Source: Petrosia ficiformis (lineage: Eukaryota; Porifera; Demospongiae; Haplosclerida; Petrosiidae). From it: 64,000 bases of DNA. Location of the stretch: assembly GCA_947044365.1 (NCBI GenBank), contig OX345648.1, positions 2,006,501 to 2,070,500 of the forward strand, in the 5' to 3' direction. The position numbers and the translations under genes are program-made. The notes under the pieces are model-generated. The model did not search any database and had not been told where the DNA came from. It was given only the letters and a program-made list of their open reading frames with translations. Positions 22,900 through 33,993 of the stretch are shown piece by piece (positions within the stretch are counted from its first letter, which is position 1; every line of letters begins with the position of its first letter).

Positions 22900-23245
22900 A
22901 TGGCGGGTAAAGGTGTGGAAGTGGAACAACTTTACAAAAACTACAGCATTCTGGAAAATGCAGGAGAGAGTATTTCAGACGTGAGTGAAAGTATCAGATG
23001 TTTTGATCAATATGGACATGTTTGTGCAATGTACAACCTCTGTCTCCATGTATGTCTATTTAATGCCCCTCACCATGTGGCCACCCATTTTTTGTGCATC
23101 ATGTTTTCATGCAGCACAAAGAAGTGTTTGAGGGGATACTTGCAGCAGCAAAAGGTTCAAATGGAGAAAAACAATTTTTCATCTTCCTGATATGTCAGAT
23201 AATGTAATGGACACTCTCCTTGACCTAAAAGATGATGAGGCAATG
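22900..23245 (+). pseudogene. API5-like 5' fragment
   Basis: Exon 22900-22980 starts MAGKGVEVEQLYKNYSILEN and ends with GTGAGT. The next, 23115-23245, reads HKEVFEGILAAAKGSNGEK and later MSDNVMDTLLDLKDDEAM before GTAAGG. These match the N-terminal ARM/HEAT-like part of API5 (apoptosis inhibitor 5, a nuclear survival protein), which in animals starts with an EELYxNYxIL-type motif. The second exon is 131 nt and changes frame in its middle (a stretch corresponding to the QFIPKFF region is lost), and nothing API5-like follows: the next exons belong to a flavin reductase. So this is a truncated, broken fragment at a duplication joint. Confidence 0.75.
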
Positions 23246-23364
23246 GTAAGGACAGTATATATATAGTATATATATATATATAATTAAGAAATATCCATCA
23301 TTCCTTTTCAGTAACATTTCAAAATTTTACCAATAAATTCATGTGTTCCTGTATCCTGATTGAA

Positions 23365-24475
23365 AAACCCATTCCTAATACACATATTCCTATTATAATG
23401 ATAGGACCTGGTACAGGAATATTCCCTTCGTGGGGTTCCTAGAACATTGGTAAGTGATTTCCTAAATAAATCAATCATCTGTTATATCTTAAACCTGTTT
23501 CCATGGAGATGTATTTTCTTTACTTGGAGATGTTCTTAAGTGTTCTGGTGCAATTACTGGGAAGGCATGGTTGTTCTTTGGCTACCATCATCCAGACAAA
23601 GGTAATAGTATGTCTGTATTTACTAGAGAACAATGTATATGAAACTTGCTATTATTTTAACATAGAAGAAGCTAAAGTCCTATTTAGATTCCAGAGTTCT
23701 TGTTCACCTCCATACTTCACTCTCTTGTCTGGAACCTGAGGTTTACGAAAGAACAGAAGAGGTGAGGTTTGTTCAAAAATCCAAATAATATCAGGATAGA
23801 GTTGTCACACTGGATAATTAATGAAGCAGCTGTAGTGGGTGAGTGAATATAGTTACACATAACAGTGACTATTGAGTTGATGTTGTTGCTATAGCGATGC
23901 AAAGAACATGACAAAGAATATTAGAGAAGCAGTGTTAGATGTTACATAATCCTATATTGATAGTTCAGGTGAGTATCTAAGCTACATGAGTGATGTTACT
24001 ATGTGTTATCAGTCAGTCTGAAGTTATTATCAGCTGATAGATGAGTGTAGCTAGAAGCTGATATTACACAGATGAATGCATAAAGTGTACTAGTCATTAT
24101 GTATTTATAAGGTTTATGTCATCTCCACTCATGAAGACTTTGTAGTTCATGAATAGAGTCAACTGTCCGTCCATATGCTTCTATATACATACATGTAGGT
24201 ATCTCTTACAATGTATAAACATTTATACTTCCAGTCAATTATAGTTTTCAGTTGATAGGGCCTGAATCTTATGACCAGATATGAGACCCTATGTTACTTA
24301 CTACTGATTGTGTGTTTTATAATATCATGATAAACTGTTAACAATCATTAGGATAGTGACACACAAACAATACTCAATATTTCTTTCTACAGGTAATTTA
24401 ATTGATAAAACTTCCAATCAAATTATTAATGAGTTACAGGAAGATGGATAGTATGTCCTTGATGTGTGGATTTGA
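23365..24475 (+). pseudogene. Methionine synthase reductase-like NADPH-domain fragment, copy A
   Basis: Segments in family order: up to 23449 ([27 protein letters not shown]-binding glycine motif), about 23540-23600 (SGAITGKAWLFFGYHHPDK), 23666-23761 (KKLKSYLDSRVLVHLHTSLS), near 23893-23945 (DAKNMTKNIREAVLDVT then TAA) and 24394-24470 (NLIDKTSNQIINELQEDG then TAG, then YVLDVW). These match the FNR/NADPH half of MTRR-type diflavin reductases, which regenerate cobalamin-dependent methionine synthase. The premature TAA and TAG show it is dead. The FMN and FAD parts are not adjacent. Confidence 0.8.
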
Positions 24476-24540
24476 ATACATGATGATTCTGATTCAGAAC
24501 CCAGTTCAAAGAGGACTCATAAAAGATAAATAGGAATTTG
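24476..24540 (+). pseudogene. Detached 3' tail of the death-domain gene, copy at 24.5 kb
   Basis: After the reductase last-exon stop, the sequence reads HDDSDSEPSSKRTHKR then TAA, identical to the C-terminus of the intact ROC-COR death-domain gene. It is followed by TAGGAATTTGTATTGGTAAG. Similar tails occur near 29390, 32965, 47510 and 55090, always directly after the reductase last exon. Confidence 0.85.
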
Positions 24541-24577
24541 TATTGGTAAGTACATTTACATATGTACTACTATTATC

Positions 24578-25352
24578 AGTGTTTCGGGTGTCTCCATTCG
24601 CTGGACTGGACCACCGATTACTGGACTGCAAATTAATTAAATGCAAGGGCGTTGTACTAGACATGCCTATTACTTTTAAACAATTATTATTTAAGCGTAT
24701 AAATTTATAAAATAAATTGTATGGGAGGGGTTTCATAAGCATTATATAACACGTACTACGCACCCAAAGTTTCTAACTTGTTTAGCTGGGAAGAAGAGTT
24801 CAATAATTCAAATATTTTGCTAGTGTTACCATGTGAGGTACCTTTCTACTATAGCTGATCTCCTATAGCTGAGAAACATCCTTGCAAAGCAAGTATAACA
24901 TCACTAACCTCTCCCATTACGAATGAGAAGTGTGTGCAGAACCAGAATAATTGATAATTAACTACTGTTGCCAAGGAAAGTAAGTTGTATGTTGGCCGCA
25001 AACACCGAAAAAAATGTGGGCGTTGCCTGCATGTGCATGCCCTAGCGACTAAGCATTCATACACTTGCCTTGCTGTCTTCCTGCATTTAACCAAGTGTGA
25101 TATTGGTCTTATTCACAACTATTCTTCCTAGCAAAACAAGTCGGTCATTTACATTTTGAAAGTTATAAACCTGCTTATGAAACCCCTCTCACACAATTTA
25201 TTTTATAAATTTACACATTAAATTAATTATTTTACTTCAAATTAGTAGACGCGTCTATTACAACGCCCTTGCATTTAATTACCTTCAAGTCCAGTAATCC
25301 AGTTCAGTAGTCCAGTCCAGTCCAGTCCAGTGAATGAATGACACCCTGTTTA
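24578..25352. mobile_element. TIR element of about 775 bp with Alu-like GGACT repeats at the ends
   Basis: The left end reads GGGTGTCTCCATTCGCTGGACTGG...TGCAAGGGCGTTGTA. The right end has its reverse complement (TACAACGCCCTTGCA...CCAGTCCAGTCCAGTGAATG...GACACC). Within it, a minus-strand 81-codon frame (24849-25094) is open but unrecognised. A second right-end-like copy lies at 26410-26512 (CAACGCCCTCG...CCAGTGAATGGAGACACCC). The exact border is blurred because the host sequence also begins GACAC. Confidence 0.7.
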
Positions 25353-25444
25353 GTTTCCATGGCAACAGTAAGCAACCGAAGACTACTCACTAGCCATGAT
25401 GCACAAACAAAGACTTTACAACTTCATCTGTATTGGGAAGATGT

Positions 25445-25600
25445 GTGTATTGGGAAGATGTGTGTATGTTACGTTATGTGTGTATGTATGTGCATTTGTG
25501 TGTAATTATGTACGTATGTGTGTATATGTGTATTTATTTACATATGTATGTACATGTGTAATACTATGTATGTGTGTATGAATATACATTATTTGTGTGT
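25445..25600. repeat. TGTGTATGTATG-type microsatellite
   Basis: Imperfect TG/TATG repeats following the duplicated TTTCCATGGCAACAGTAAGC segment. The same arrangement recurs at 43990-44060 and 45565-45640. The open frame across it is low-complexity. Confidence 0.75.
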
Positions 25601-25672
25601 TTACTTTATAAATGTTTCATTGATATTTTTCATTGATATTTAGACATAAAATGAATAATTTGAAGATACTAA

Positions 25673-25800
25673 TCGCGTCCAAGTTATTGAAAACAAAAGA
25701 TATTTTCTGTTAGGAAACGAAGACATGAAGAAGACAGATGGTGGGAGACTATATGGAGAAGAACCAAAGATGGACGTAATAGAAAGTAGTGAGACCAGTC
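25673..25800 (+). repeat. Duplicated exon-like segment, plus-strand copy
   Basis: Plus-strand version of the segment seen on the minus strand at 14396-14580 and 48890-49056, containing TTCTGTTAGGAAACGAAGAC and then CATGAAGAAGACAGATGG. Frames are interrupted. Confidence 0.5.
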
Positions 25801-25960
25801 AATGAAGCCAACTAATCCGGGAGTGTAGTGAAATCTCGACCTTAGTTTGTATATATATATATATATAATTATATATATATATATATGTGGTTCTGTCACG
25901 CTTAGGAATGCCAAACGTACGACCACAGGCAGGTTAATTCATAGACCTCGTGTACTGTTG

Positions 25961-26173
25961 ATGGCGTACTGCTCTAATGTAGAGACGAGTGAGGAACCTA
26001 CAAGTGAGGGAGCTACAGCACGCCTTCGACGCCTAGCTACACTGAGAAAAAAGAAGCAAAGTGCGGGAGATACAGAAGAGGCCAAGACAGAGGAGAAATT
26101 AAGAGGTAGAGAACAGAAACAGCGAGATTTAGATGAGAGTGAACGAGAGGCAAGACAATCCTGTGTATGTTAG
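25961..26173 (+). CDS. Small charged protein or first exon, unknown
   Basis: ATG at 25961 opens a 70-codon frame (MAYCSNVETSEEPTSEG, then ARLRRLATLRKKKQ, EEAKTEEKLRGREQKQRD and LDESEREARQSC) that is rich in Arg, Lys and Glu and could form a coiled coil. Its composition is more GC-rich and more gene-like than the surroundings. A GTATGT donor-like site just before the TAG (26171-26173) allows that this is a first exon with the remainder elsewhere. The frame is also open upstream to 25847 through a TA repeat, so the start is uncertain. No family was recognised, and it could belong to the adjacent TIR element, whose right end lies at 26512. Confidence 0.35.
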   Translation: MAYCSNVETSEEPTSEGATARLRRLATLRKKKQSAGDTEEAKTEEKLRGREQKQRDLDESEREARQSCVC

Positions 26174-26409
26174 CATCATCGCAAGGATCACAAGTTAACA
26201 AATCACTAAATTCTCTTCTTTTCTGCCATTATAAGTGTCAAAGTCAAATAATTAGTATACCATTGTGTGACTAAAACCACACCTTTCTGGAATTAATTGA
26301 CTACAGCTTAGTGCGAGCGAGGCAGTCCTGCGCATACGTATTCCTAGTTTATAATTTAAATTGTGTATAAAATAAATTGTTTTCATAAGCATTTTTATAA
26401 CTCTGAAAA

Positions 26410-26512
26410 TATGTGTTTATTACAACGCCCTCGTATTTAAAGTCCAGTAATCCAGTCCAGCAATCCATTCCAGTAGTCCATTCCAGTAGTCCAGTCCAGT
26501 GAATGGAGACAC
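26410..26512. mobile_element. Right end of a second TIR element copy
   Basis: Matches the right terminal region of the 24578-25352 element (TTACAACGCCCTCG, then repeated CCAGT words, GAATGGAGACACCC). No clear left end was found, so its length is unknown. Confidence 0.6.
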
Positions 26513-26519
26513 CCTTTAT

Positions 26520-28060
26520 ATATCAATTATAATTATAATATCTATTCAGTGAAGTTGTTACATACTTGAACATATCTTATTTGTGTCTCCTGAATAAAGA
26601 GTTCATTAAAGTGTTCACTTCTATATACCCTATCATAAGAAATCTCTTCTATTTACCACATATAATATATATAAAAACATTAACTTACATTCGGTAGAGT
26701 ATGTGTTGCCTTGGTAACTGTTATACAACCATGACAACAGTGATACAAAGATGCATATCATTGATCTATGGTTGAATACAAAGATGTATATTCTTATAAA
26801 GTATCAGAAATGATGAAAGTGGATGATATGATTCTTACTTAATTCTCTCATCTACACTCTCTATAGTTCCATGTACAGTGATTTCATTTCTTAACTCAAT
26901 AGTTGTTTGAGACTGTAAGCCTTCTAAAAAGCAAAGAACTGATCCTATATACGTTCTCTGATTTGGTACCACGTGGGTTAATATATGGGCGTGGTCACTC
27001 TAATTAATGCGCACCTCTGAAGCATGGCTGGAAAGTTATATGGATCTCAAAAAGTCCAGGCTGAAGCTAAAGAAGTAGAGATTTGTAAACAGTCCATTAA
27101 AGTCCTGATCTGCACTGTTTGAATGAAAGTGATAATAAGGTATATTGAAGGACCTCTCTGTATCAATACCGATTTTAAACCTGTCCCCTGTCCTTACAAT
27201 AGAGATTATGCATACAGAAAAACTTGTGGGGTCAAATGGAATACATGACACTTCATTAAAATTCATAGGAATAACTGTGGTCTAGGTTAGTCACAGGAAT
27301 GCACCCAACAGGTACAGTATAGTATAGTACATACTTTTGTAACATAGGTGTGTCTGAATCATAGGGTTTCTTGTCGTTAGGGTTAAAATCTGATGTTATG
27401 TTGTAGCCACACCCATTAATTAAAGTGGTTGCGTTTCTGTGACTAAGTTCTCTAGGTAGAGTAAAGGGGATTTCCTGACAGGTGTGGTTACTGGACACTT
27501 CAATTTTCTGGAGCAGGATAGCTTAGGTGCTGAACAATTCTAATGCTGCATATTTTAGTCCTACCTTCATAGTTTCTTTGGTATGACAGATGTCTGCAGA
27601 AACTCTCATCGATTGCAGATCAGATCCCTTGTCATAAAAACCCTCAATTTACTTTAGGGTTTTAATATGTGTCATTAGTAGTCATTCACTACTCAAGGTG
27701 TTGTATATTCCAGTTGATATGACTTGTAAAATTAGGTGTTGAAACAAACTAAAGTTTGTAGACTTGTGACGAACTTGAACATTGAAATTTATCACAAGTA
27801 CCATTCAATATACTCACTAGACAGACAATCCTCTAAAGAAGGGGAATGGTTCACTAGTTAACTCAAATACTTACTATATATTATATCATTTAGTTTCATT
27901 TGGATGATGAGTCAAGTATTGATGTATTTGTAGTATCCACTACTGGAGATGATGGTCCACCTGATACTGTCAGTAAATTCTGGAGAAGACTTAAAAGAAA
28001 GACAAGTCCTCCTGACATGTTGATAAACATCAGATTTACATTATTAGGTAAATAATAGTT
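26520..28060. repeat. Segmental duplication, copy 1 (other copy 49190-52570)
   Basis: Long stretches are nearly identical to 49190-52570, including TTCATTAAAGTGTTCACTTCT, the CTCTAATTAATGCGCACCT region, the unknown minus-strand gene piece and the first FMN exon. The other copy is longer because of inserted elements (50406-51031 and about 51175-51640). This copy represents the empty site. Confidence 0.85.
27036..27665 (-). pseudogene. Unknown gene fragment, copy 1
   Basis: The minus strand reads GSDLQSMRVSADICHTKE, then VEVSSNHTC...LP and HRNATTLINGCGYNIT, with a TAA breaking the frame near 27524. A further open piece lies at 27036-27266. The paralogue at 51882-52150 keeps an uninterrupted join (GLTYASIRIVQHLSSAPEKL between the two blocks). 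The family was not recognised. Coding nature is supported only by conservation of frame between the copies. No start was identified. Confidence 0.5.
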
Positions 28061-29130
28061 CCAACTGTATAATTATATCACAAACAATGCAATATTATTA
28101 CAAAGAGATAATCATCATAATGTTGATCTTCATCTCTTGCTTGATACTTAATAATAGGTAATCAATTATACATGTATAACACTACACCACTTAATCTTGA
28201 GCCATATTCTCTCAAAACAAGGACCAGAATTGTCTTTTTTAAAGCTATCAACAGTATCTATGATAATATAGTTGCTATGTTTGCAATAATCGTGAGTCAC
28301 CTTTAGGCAATAATTGCAAAACTTAATTTACATTATCGCCCAACCCTAGTTCCAGCTGTATACATGTATATAATAGTGACATCAGATATGTAACATTCCA
28401 AATGTATTATTATAGAACCAATATTGTTTATCAAGGAGACTAGACTCACTTAGCATGATGATTCATAATTGTTTTTGAGCTCTCATAATTTAACTGATAA
28501 TATGTGTACATTCAGAATATGATCTTTCATCACTGATATGATTATATGAGGTATATGATTCACTAATTGTACAAAATGTACATGTATATATTACACACAT
28601 GTACATAGGTTTATGTGAACTGAGTGAGTGGGTGACAATTTAATCCATAATTACCAGTGTTTTACTTCATCAGGTCTCAGAGACTCAAACTATTCTAACA
28701 CGAGTAAAATATGGACTCATAGATTACTATATTTTGGAGCTAAGTCATTTTATGAGGCTGGATTTACTGATGATGGAGTGAGGTAAGAATTATACTGGAA
28801 TTAACTTTATACTGTCGTTAATTAAAGAGAGGTACTGTACCAGAGTTATATTATTATTATTAATATTTATCAATGAACTAAGAAGAGTACTAGGAACATA
28901 TAGAAAGATGTAACACACTGCTAGTACTTTGTGAATTATTTTTGATTTAAAAATGGTGAGATTTTATATTTATGTGAAAGAAGTAGTTACAGTATTCTTC
29001 ATTGACATTTGTGTATTCTCTTATTTGTATATTAGAACTTGTGGTAGAGCCATGGATTGAAGGTCTGTTACCAGCTGTGTTTGTTCTGGCCTGCTTCAAA
29101 TTCAGAGCATTCAGAAATACTCCATATTGA
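27894..29130 (+). pseudogene. Methionine synthase reductase-like FMN-domain fragment, copy B
   Basis: Three segments with GT-AG borders: 27894-28047 (FHLDDESSIDVFVVSTTGDD...PPDTVSKFWRRLKRK), 28674-28782 (GLRDSNYS ... GAKSFYEAGFTDDGV) and from 29036 (LVVEPWIEGLLPAVFVL). These are the flavodoxin motifs of MTRR: a VSTTGxGDPPDT-type phosphate loop, a GLxDSxY loop and the LVVEPWI helix. The second segment is out of frame in the middle and the third runs into TGA. The N-terminal flavodoxin strand was not found. The FMN domain normally passes electrons to cobalamin; this copy is non-functional. Confidence 0.82.
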
Positions 29131-29293
29131 TCCACCTGATCATGAGGACACTTTGTTAATTGGCTCAAGATGTATTCTCAATGGTGAGACCCTATGTTAC
29201 TTACTACTGATTGTGTGTATATAATATCATGATAAACTGTTAATAATCATTAGTATAGTCACACACAAACAATACTCAATATTTCATTATACA

Positions 29294-29450
29294 GGTAATT
29301 TAATTGATAGAACTTCCAATCAAATTTTTAATGCATTACAGGAAGGTCCTTGATGTGTGGATTTAAATACATGATAAGTCTAACTCTGAAAGTGAAGATG
29401 ATAATTCTGATTCAGAACCCAGTTCAAAGAGGACTCATAAAAGATAATAT
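29294..29450 (+). pseudogene. Fused reductase last exon plus death-domain tail, copy at 29.3 kb
   Basis: After TATACAG the sequence reads NLIDRTSNQIFNALQE-like codons, loses a few bases, then HDKSNSESEDDNSDSEPSS and KRTHKR with a stop. This is the same fusion as at 24.4 kb. Confidence 0.8.
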
Positions 29451-29659
29451 GAATTTGTGTTGGTAAGTATATGTACATAAACAACATATTAAGAGTATAG
29501 GTTTACTTAGCTAAGGAAATTGTAAACCTACATGTACACATACTATGAAATATTATTGACAGTACATTTAATATGGGGATAATCTGGTTTCTGATAACTT
29601 TTACAATTCACAAAGATTATCACTCATATAAACATATCTACTACGTATTACTTTTCCTT

Positions 29660-31190
29660 TCATTTGAGGAAAACAGTGCTATATTATTCCTGCTTCTCTG
29701 AACATATTCTTCAGCATGCCCTTAAGTATAATATGACCAATGGCTCTAGCATAGAACCACAGTTTATCTTCATATCTTTCAAGCTGCCTTAGGTAGAAAA
29801 CATTAGCATCCGACGAATCCACTGAAAATTCCGGACGTTTGGCTAGGTATAGATCGAGTAATGCAACAAAACATCTTTCACCAAGCTTCGGATTTGCAAA
29901 ATGGCGAACCACTTTATTTGGTTGACGGTTCTTGATCTGTTTTAGCCCTCCATGATTACTTTTACTTCCGTGCTCAGTGTATTCATAGCAAATGGTTTCG
30001 TGGCCAAGATTATCAGGATCTGAAAGTACTAGTCACTTGAACTGGGAAACTTTCAGGGCACGATGCTCATCTCCTCCTCGTAAGCAGAGATTTAATCCGT
30101 AGTAATAAAAAATGGAGTAAAGCAGTTGCTTTGGGTTTTGAACTCCCATAATAACACCCCTAACCCATAGCAAATCTTCTTCCTCAGCACTAACAATTTC
30201 ACTGTGATGGGTGTTGGCCCCAATCAGGGTTGTTGTAATTGTAATTCTAATTCTAATTGAAAGTTAATCATTAGCCATTTTTGGGATAATTGTAATTGTA
30301 ATTGCAACTTTTTAACAATTGTAATGTTTAATTGAAAAATAACTGTTAATTGTTGAATAATTATATAATTCAATTGACGTGATTGACGCTTAAGTTTTGG
30401 AAGGCGAATCAAAGTAGATACCCAACTCTTTTAAAAATTGCCAGAATTTATCTGGGGGTGCCAGCAACATCTGCACCAGTTGAGTGAGTATTTAGTCATG
30501 CTGGGAACAAAATGCGCCCAGATCGCTCAAGACTCCTACCAAAGAACTTTGAAAATTTGGTTTTCCTAAAAGTTAGCATGAACTTGATGGAATTCAATTA
30601 AAATGAAACTAATTCTAATTAATTATTATCATAATTTAACTGTAATTTTGAAATTTTTCCTATACCTATACAACTAATTCTAATTGTAAATTTAGGTGAA
30701 GAGTACAATTACAACAACCCTGGCCCCAATACCTTCACCATGAAGCTGTCTAAAATAAGAGTCCATCACATTTTTTAGTGAAAGGAAATTGACATCGTTA
30801 TCATCAAAAATATTGAAGGCATTAGTTTTATTCTCACGCATATATCGAAGTAACCCAGATAGTAGACTAAACAACGACTTAGGAGGGTATTTTCCCCCGT
30901 TCTCTTTCCTTGTTTCCATTACATACCTACAAAGGCAAGAACATAGCAACTTTGGATCATTCGTTAGTAATATATCTTCAGGATAACGATCGGTGTCATC
31001 ATCGCCAATTGAAAGACTAGCCAGCCACGACTTAAAGTTATTCAAAGCCCATTTGTTACAGTGAAGAATATTATTACTCTTTCTTTGCTGATAATACTTC
31101 CTCGTCTGAAACTTTCTTGAAACGATTTCTTCTTAAAGACAAGGATAATCTTGGTTTCTTCGCAGATGGAACATTCTCCTTATCCTCCAT
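29660..31190 (-). pseudogene. Crypton/DUF3504-type tyrosine recombinase relic (ZMYM2/QRICH1-like)
   Basis: On the minus strand an ATG near 31189 opens MEDKENVPSAKKPRLSLSLR. After a frameshift near 31085 the reading continues KWALNNFKSWLASL, then ILLTNDPKLLCSCLCRYVME, YPPKSLFSLLSGLLRYMREN, EEEDLLWVRGV, LNLCLRGGDEHRALKVSQFK then TGA, and further PKLGERCFVALLDLYLAKRP. These are hallmark blocks of the DUF3504 domain found in ZMYM2-4, QRICH1 and KCTD1 and derived from Crypton tyrosine recombinases. A 498-bp element (30225-30722) splits it. It ends near LKNMFREAGII, so the catalytic C-terminus is missing. It lies between two copies of a 1.6-kb duplication, i.e. it was inserted there. Confidence 0.82.
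30225..30722. mobile_element. hAT-type non-autonomous element
   Basis: Ends CAGGGTTGTTGTAATT (left) and AATTACAACAACCCTG (right) are inverted repeats. An exact 8-bp duplication GCCCCAAT flanks it (30217-30224 and 30723-30730), the size used by hAT transposases. The interior is AATT/TAATTG-rich with no coding capacity. Removing it restores the recombinase reading frame across GEGIGA/N. Confidence 0.92.
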
Positions 31191-31227
31191 GCTATCATGT
31201 GGTCTATAGTGTGCTTGCTCAGATAAA

Positions 31228-31445
31228 TAAAATGGCGTCTACCAATACAATGTATTGTATATAGCATGGTAGGCAAGTGCTCTATGGATGTTAGCAGACC
31301 TTTGGCATCGGTTTCGGGTGTTCCTGGTTGCATATCAGCCCTCGGCTTCGCCTCAGGCTGATATGCATCCAGGAACACCCTCAACCTCGACTTCAGGTCT
31401 GCTAACTTGCATAGAGCCCTGCCTACCATACTGTAAATCTTGCAT
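31228..31445. mobile_element. Foldback element, about 215 bp
   Basis: Arms with TAGCATGGTAGGCA...CTCTATG...GTTAGCAGACC and their reverse complement surround the core CAGCCCTCGGCTTCGCCTCA-GGCTG. It overlaps the 5' region of the recombinase relic, and the open frames on both strands are artefacts of the palindrome. Confidence 0.85.
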
Positions 31446-31599
31446 ATCACAAACAATGCGATATTACCAAAGTGTTTATAGTTTGTTTTTACCAAATTTT
31501 GGTAAAACTGTGACGTGTATATACCTCTATCAATTATACATGTACTGTCATCACTACTGGCACTATCAACTTGTAAAAGAGAGTGTAACTTTCTGAATC

Positions 31600-33295
31600 T
31601 AGATCTTTATCTCCTTCTTGATACTTAATAATAATAGGTATTATAATATGCAATTGAGAAACACTACAACACTTAATCTTGAGCCATACATGTATGCTCT
31701 CAAAACAAGGACCAGAATTGTCTTTTTTAAAGCCATCAACAGTATCTACACATCTATGATAATATATAGTAATAAATTATAGTTGCAATGTTTTCAACAA
31801 TCATGAGTCACCTTTACACCATAATCGCAAAACATAATTTTCATTATTGCCCAACCCTAGTTCCATTGTATATATAATAGTGACATCAGATAGGTAACAT
31901 CCCAAATGTACCAATATCATTTATCAAGGAGACTAGACTCACTTAGCATGATGGTTCATAATTGTGTCTGAGCTCTCATAATTTAACTGATATTATGTGT
32001 ACATTCAGAATATGATCGTTTATCACTGATAGGATTTTATGATTCACTAATTGTACAAAATGTATATATTACACACATGTACATAGGTTTATGTAAACGG
32101 AGTGAGTTGGTGACAATTTAATCCATTGTAAACATCTACAATGAATATTTTCATTTACAAAATAATTCTTGTAATACTATACTATGATATCAATGTACAT
32201 GTATGTATATCTAATAATTTGTGTCAATACTAACCTGTGTTCTACTTCATCAGGTCTCAGAGACTCAAACTATTCTAATTTTATAACATGAGTAAAATAA
32301 GGACTCATAGATTACTATAACTTGGAGCTAAATCATTTTATGAGGCTGGATTTACTGATGATGGAGTGGGGTAAGAATTATACTGGAATTAACTTTATAC
32401 TGTTCTTAATTAAAGAGAGGTACTGTACCAGAGTTATATTATTATTGTTAATATTTATCAATGAACTAAGAAGAGTACTAGGAATATATAGAAAGATGTA
32501 ACACACTGCTATAGAAACCTAATGAGAACACTGACTGTAGGTAAACCTGAGTGCATGACATTATAATAGATTCTTGAGGATTAATTTTGAGTTTTATTAT
32601 AAATATATAGTTCTGAGAGCAGAAAGTTTCGGACTGAGAGCTTCCTTTAGCTACTTTTTATGTCTGTCCATGTGCTTCTACATACATAGACATCTCATAT
32701 AATATACAAACATTTATACAATTATACACATGTAGTTTTCAGTTGATAGGGCCTGAATCTTATGACCAGATATAAGACCCTACGTTACTTGCTACTGATT
32801 GTGTGTATTAATATATCATGATAAACTGTTAACAATCATTAGGATAGTGACACACAAACAATACTCAATATTTCATTATACAGGTAATTTAATTGTGAAT
32901 CAAATTATTAATGAATTACAGGAAAATGGATGGCATGTCCTTGATGTGTGGATTTGAATACATGATGATTCTGATTCAGAACCCAGTTCAAAGAGGACTC
33001 ATAAAGGATAATAGGAATTTGTGTTGGTAAGTACATGTACATAAACAACATATTAAGAGTAAAGGTTTAGTTAGCTAAGGAAATTGTAAACCTACATGTA
33101 CACATACTATGAAATATTATTGACAGTACAGATAATCTGGTTTCTGATAACTTTTACAATTCCCAAAGATTATCACTCATATAAGATATAATAAAACATT
33201 CCCAAAGATTATCACTCATACATGTATAAGATATAATAAAACATATCTACTACGTATTACTTTTCCTTTCATTTGAGGAAAACAGTGCTATAGTA
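31600..33295 (+). pseudogene. Tandem duplicate of 28.1-29.66 kb with reductase and tail remnants, copy C
   Basis: The sequence is closely similar to 28110-29675, including intron text. It carries the GLRDSNYSNF segment (from about 32255, broken by an insertion and stop), the last reductase exon near 32884-32955 (SNQIINELQE) and the tail SDSEPSSKRTHK near 32965-33010. It lacks the LVVEPWI segment. The shared right border AAAACAGTGCTATA is where the recombinase relic starts in the first copy. Confidence 0.82.
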
Positions 33296-33993
33296 TTCAG
33301 AAGTGATGTTTGCAGTTCAAGATCATATAATTACATTGTAGTATATCAGTGTAGATGTGAAACCCCTCTATTGCGGACAGCATTGAGACAAATATAAGTG
33401 TCCTGATTACAGGAGTGTCCTCGTTTCAGGGATGAATTTATATAATAAAGCACAGTTTGGGACATTTGTATACTGTATGTAGTGAGTATGAACTGTTACA
33501 ATTCTATAGTGTTTTGGGTTGAACAATATTGATAATTATGATTATTGCCTAAAGGTGACTTGCAAATACTCAACAAAAATAGGCTTTTTAAAAAAAAAAA
33601 AGATGACAATTCTGATCTTTAGTGTATCGGTCAATATTAAGTATTATAATGTTTTTCAACTGGCTGTTGTGTGATTACCTATTAGCATAATACAACACTT
33701 TTCCATTGAGACAATATTGGCAGACAAAAATCATGTGATGTAATACAATTGTTTGCGATGTGTCAAGTTATTGCCCAACCCTAGTGTTATACATAAGTGA
33801 TGTTACTAGAAGCGTTTAATTGTCTCGTTATATTAATTATTATTATTGTTGATATCATTTTCATGTATAATTATAGGAATAAACAAAAGGAAGACTACTA
33901 CTGTGAGAAGAATTCAATGATCTCAACCATACAGACCTAATTTAGTAATAAACAGAATTATAATTAATAATTGACATTCCCCACCCATTGCTC
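33296..33993. other. Upstream region of the ankyrin-ROC-COR gene
   Basis: No exon seen. Two short stretches around 33540-33790 resemble the TTATTGCCCAACCCTAG repeat also seen near 28330 and 31850. Confidence 0.6.

Noticed and set aside
25396..25581. Cys/Val-rich plus-strand frame
   Set aside because: TGTGTATGTATG microsatellite translation; the same low-complexity frame appears in the duplicates at 43.9 and 45.5 kb.
31133..31596. Open frames on both strands over 31.13-31.6 kb
   Set aside because: Created by the palindromic foldback at 31228-31445; the two frames are mirror readings of the same arms.
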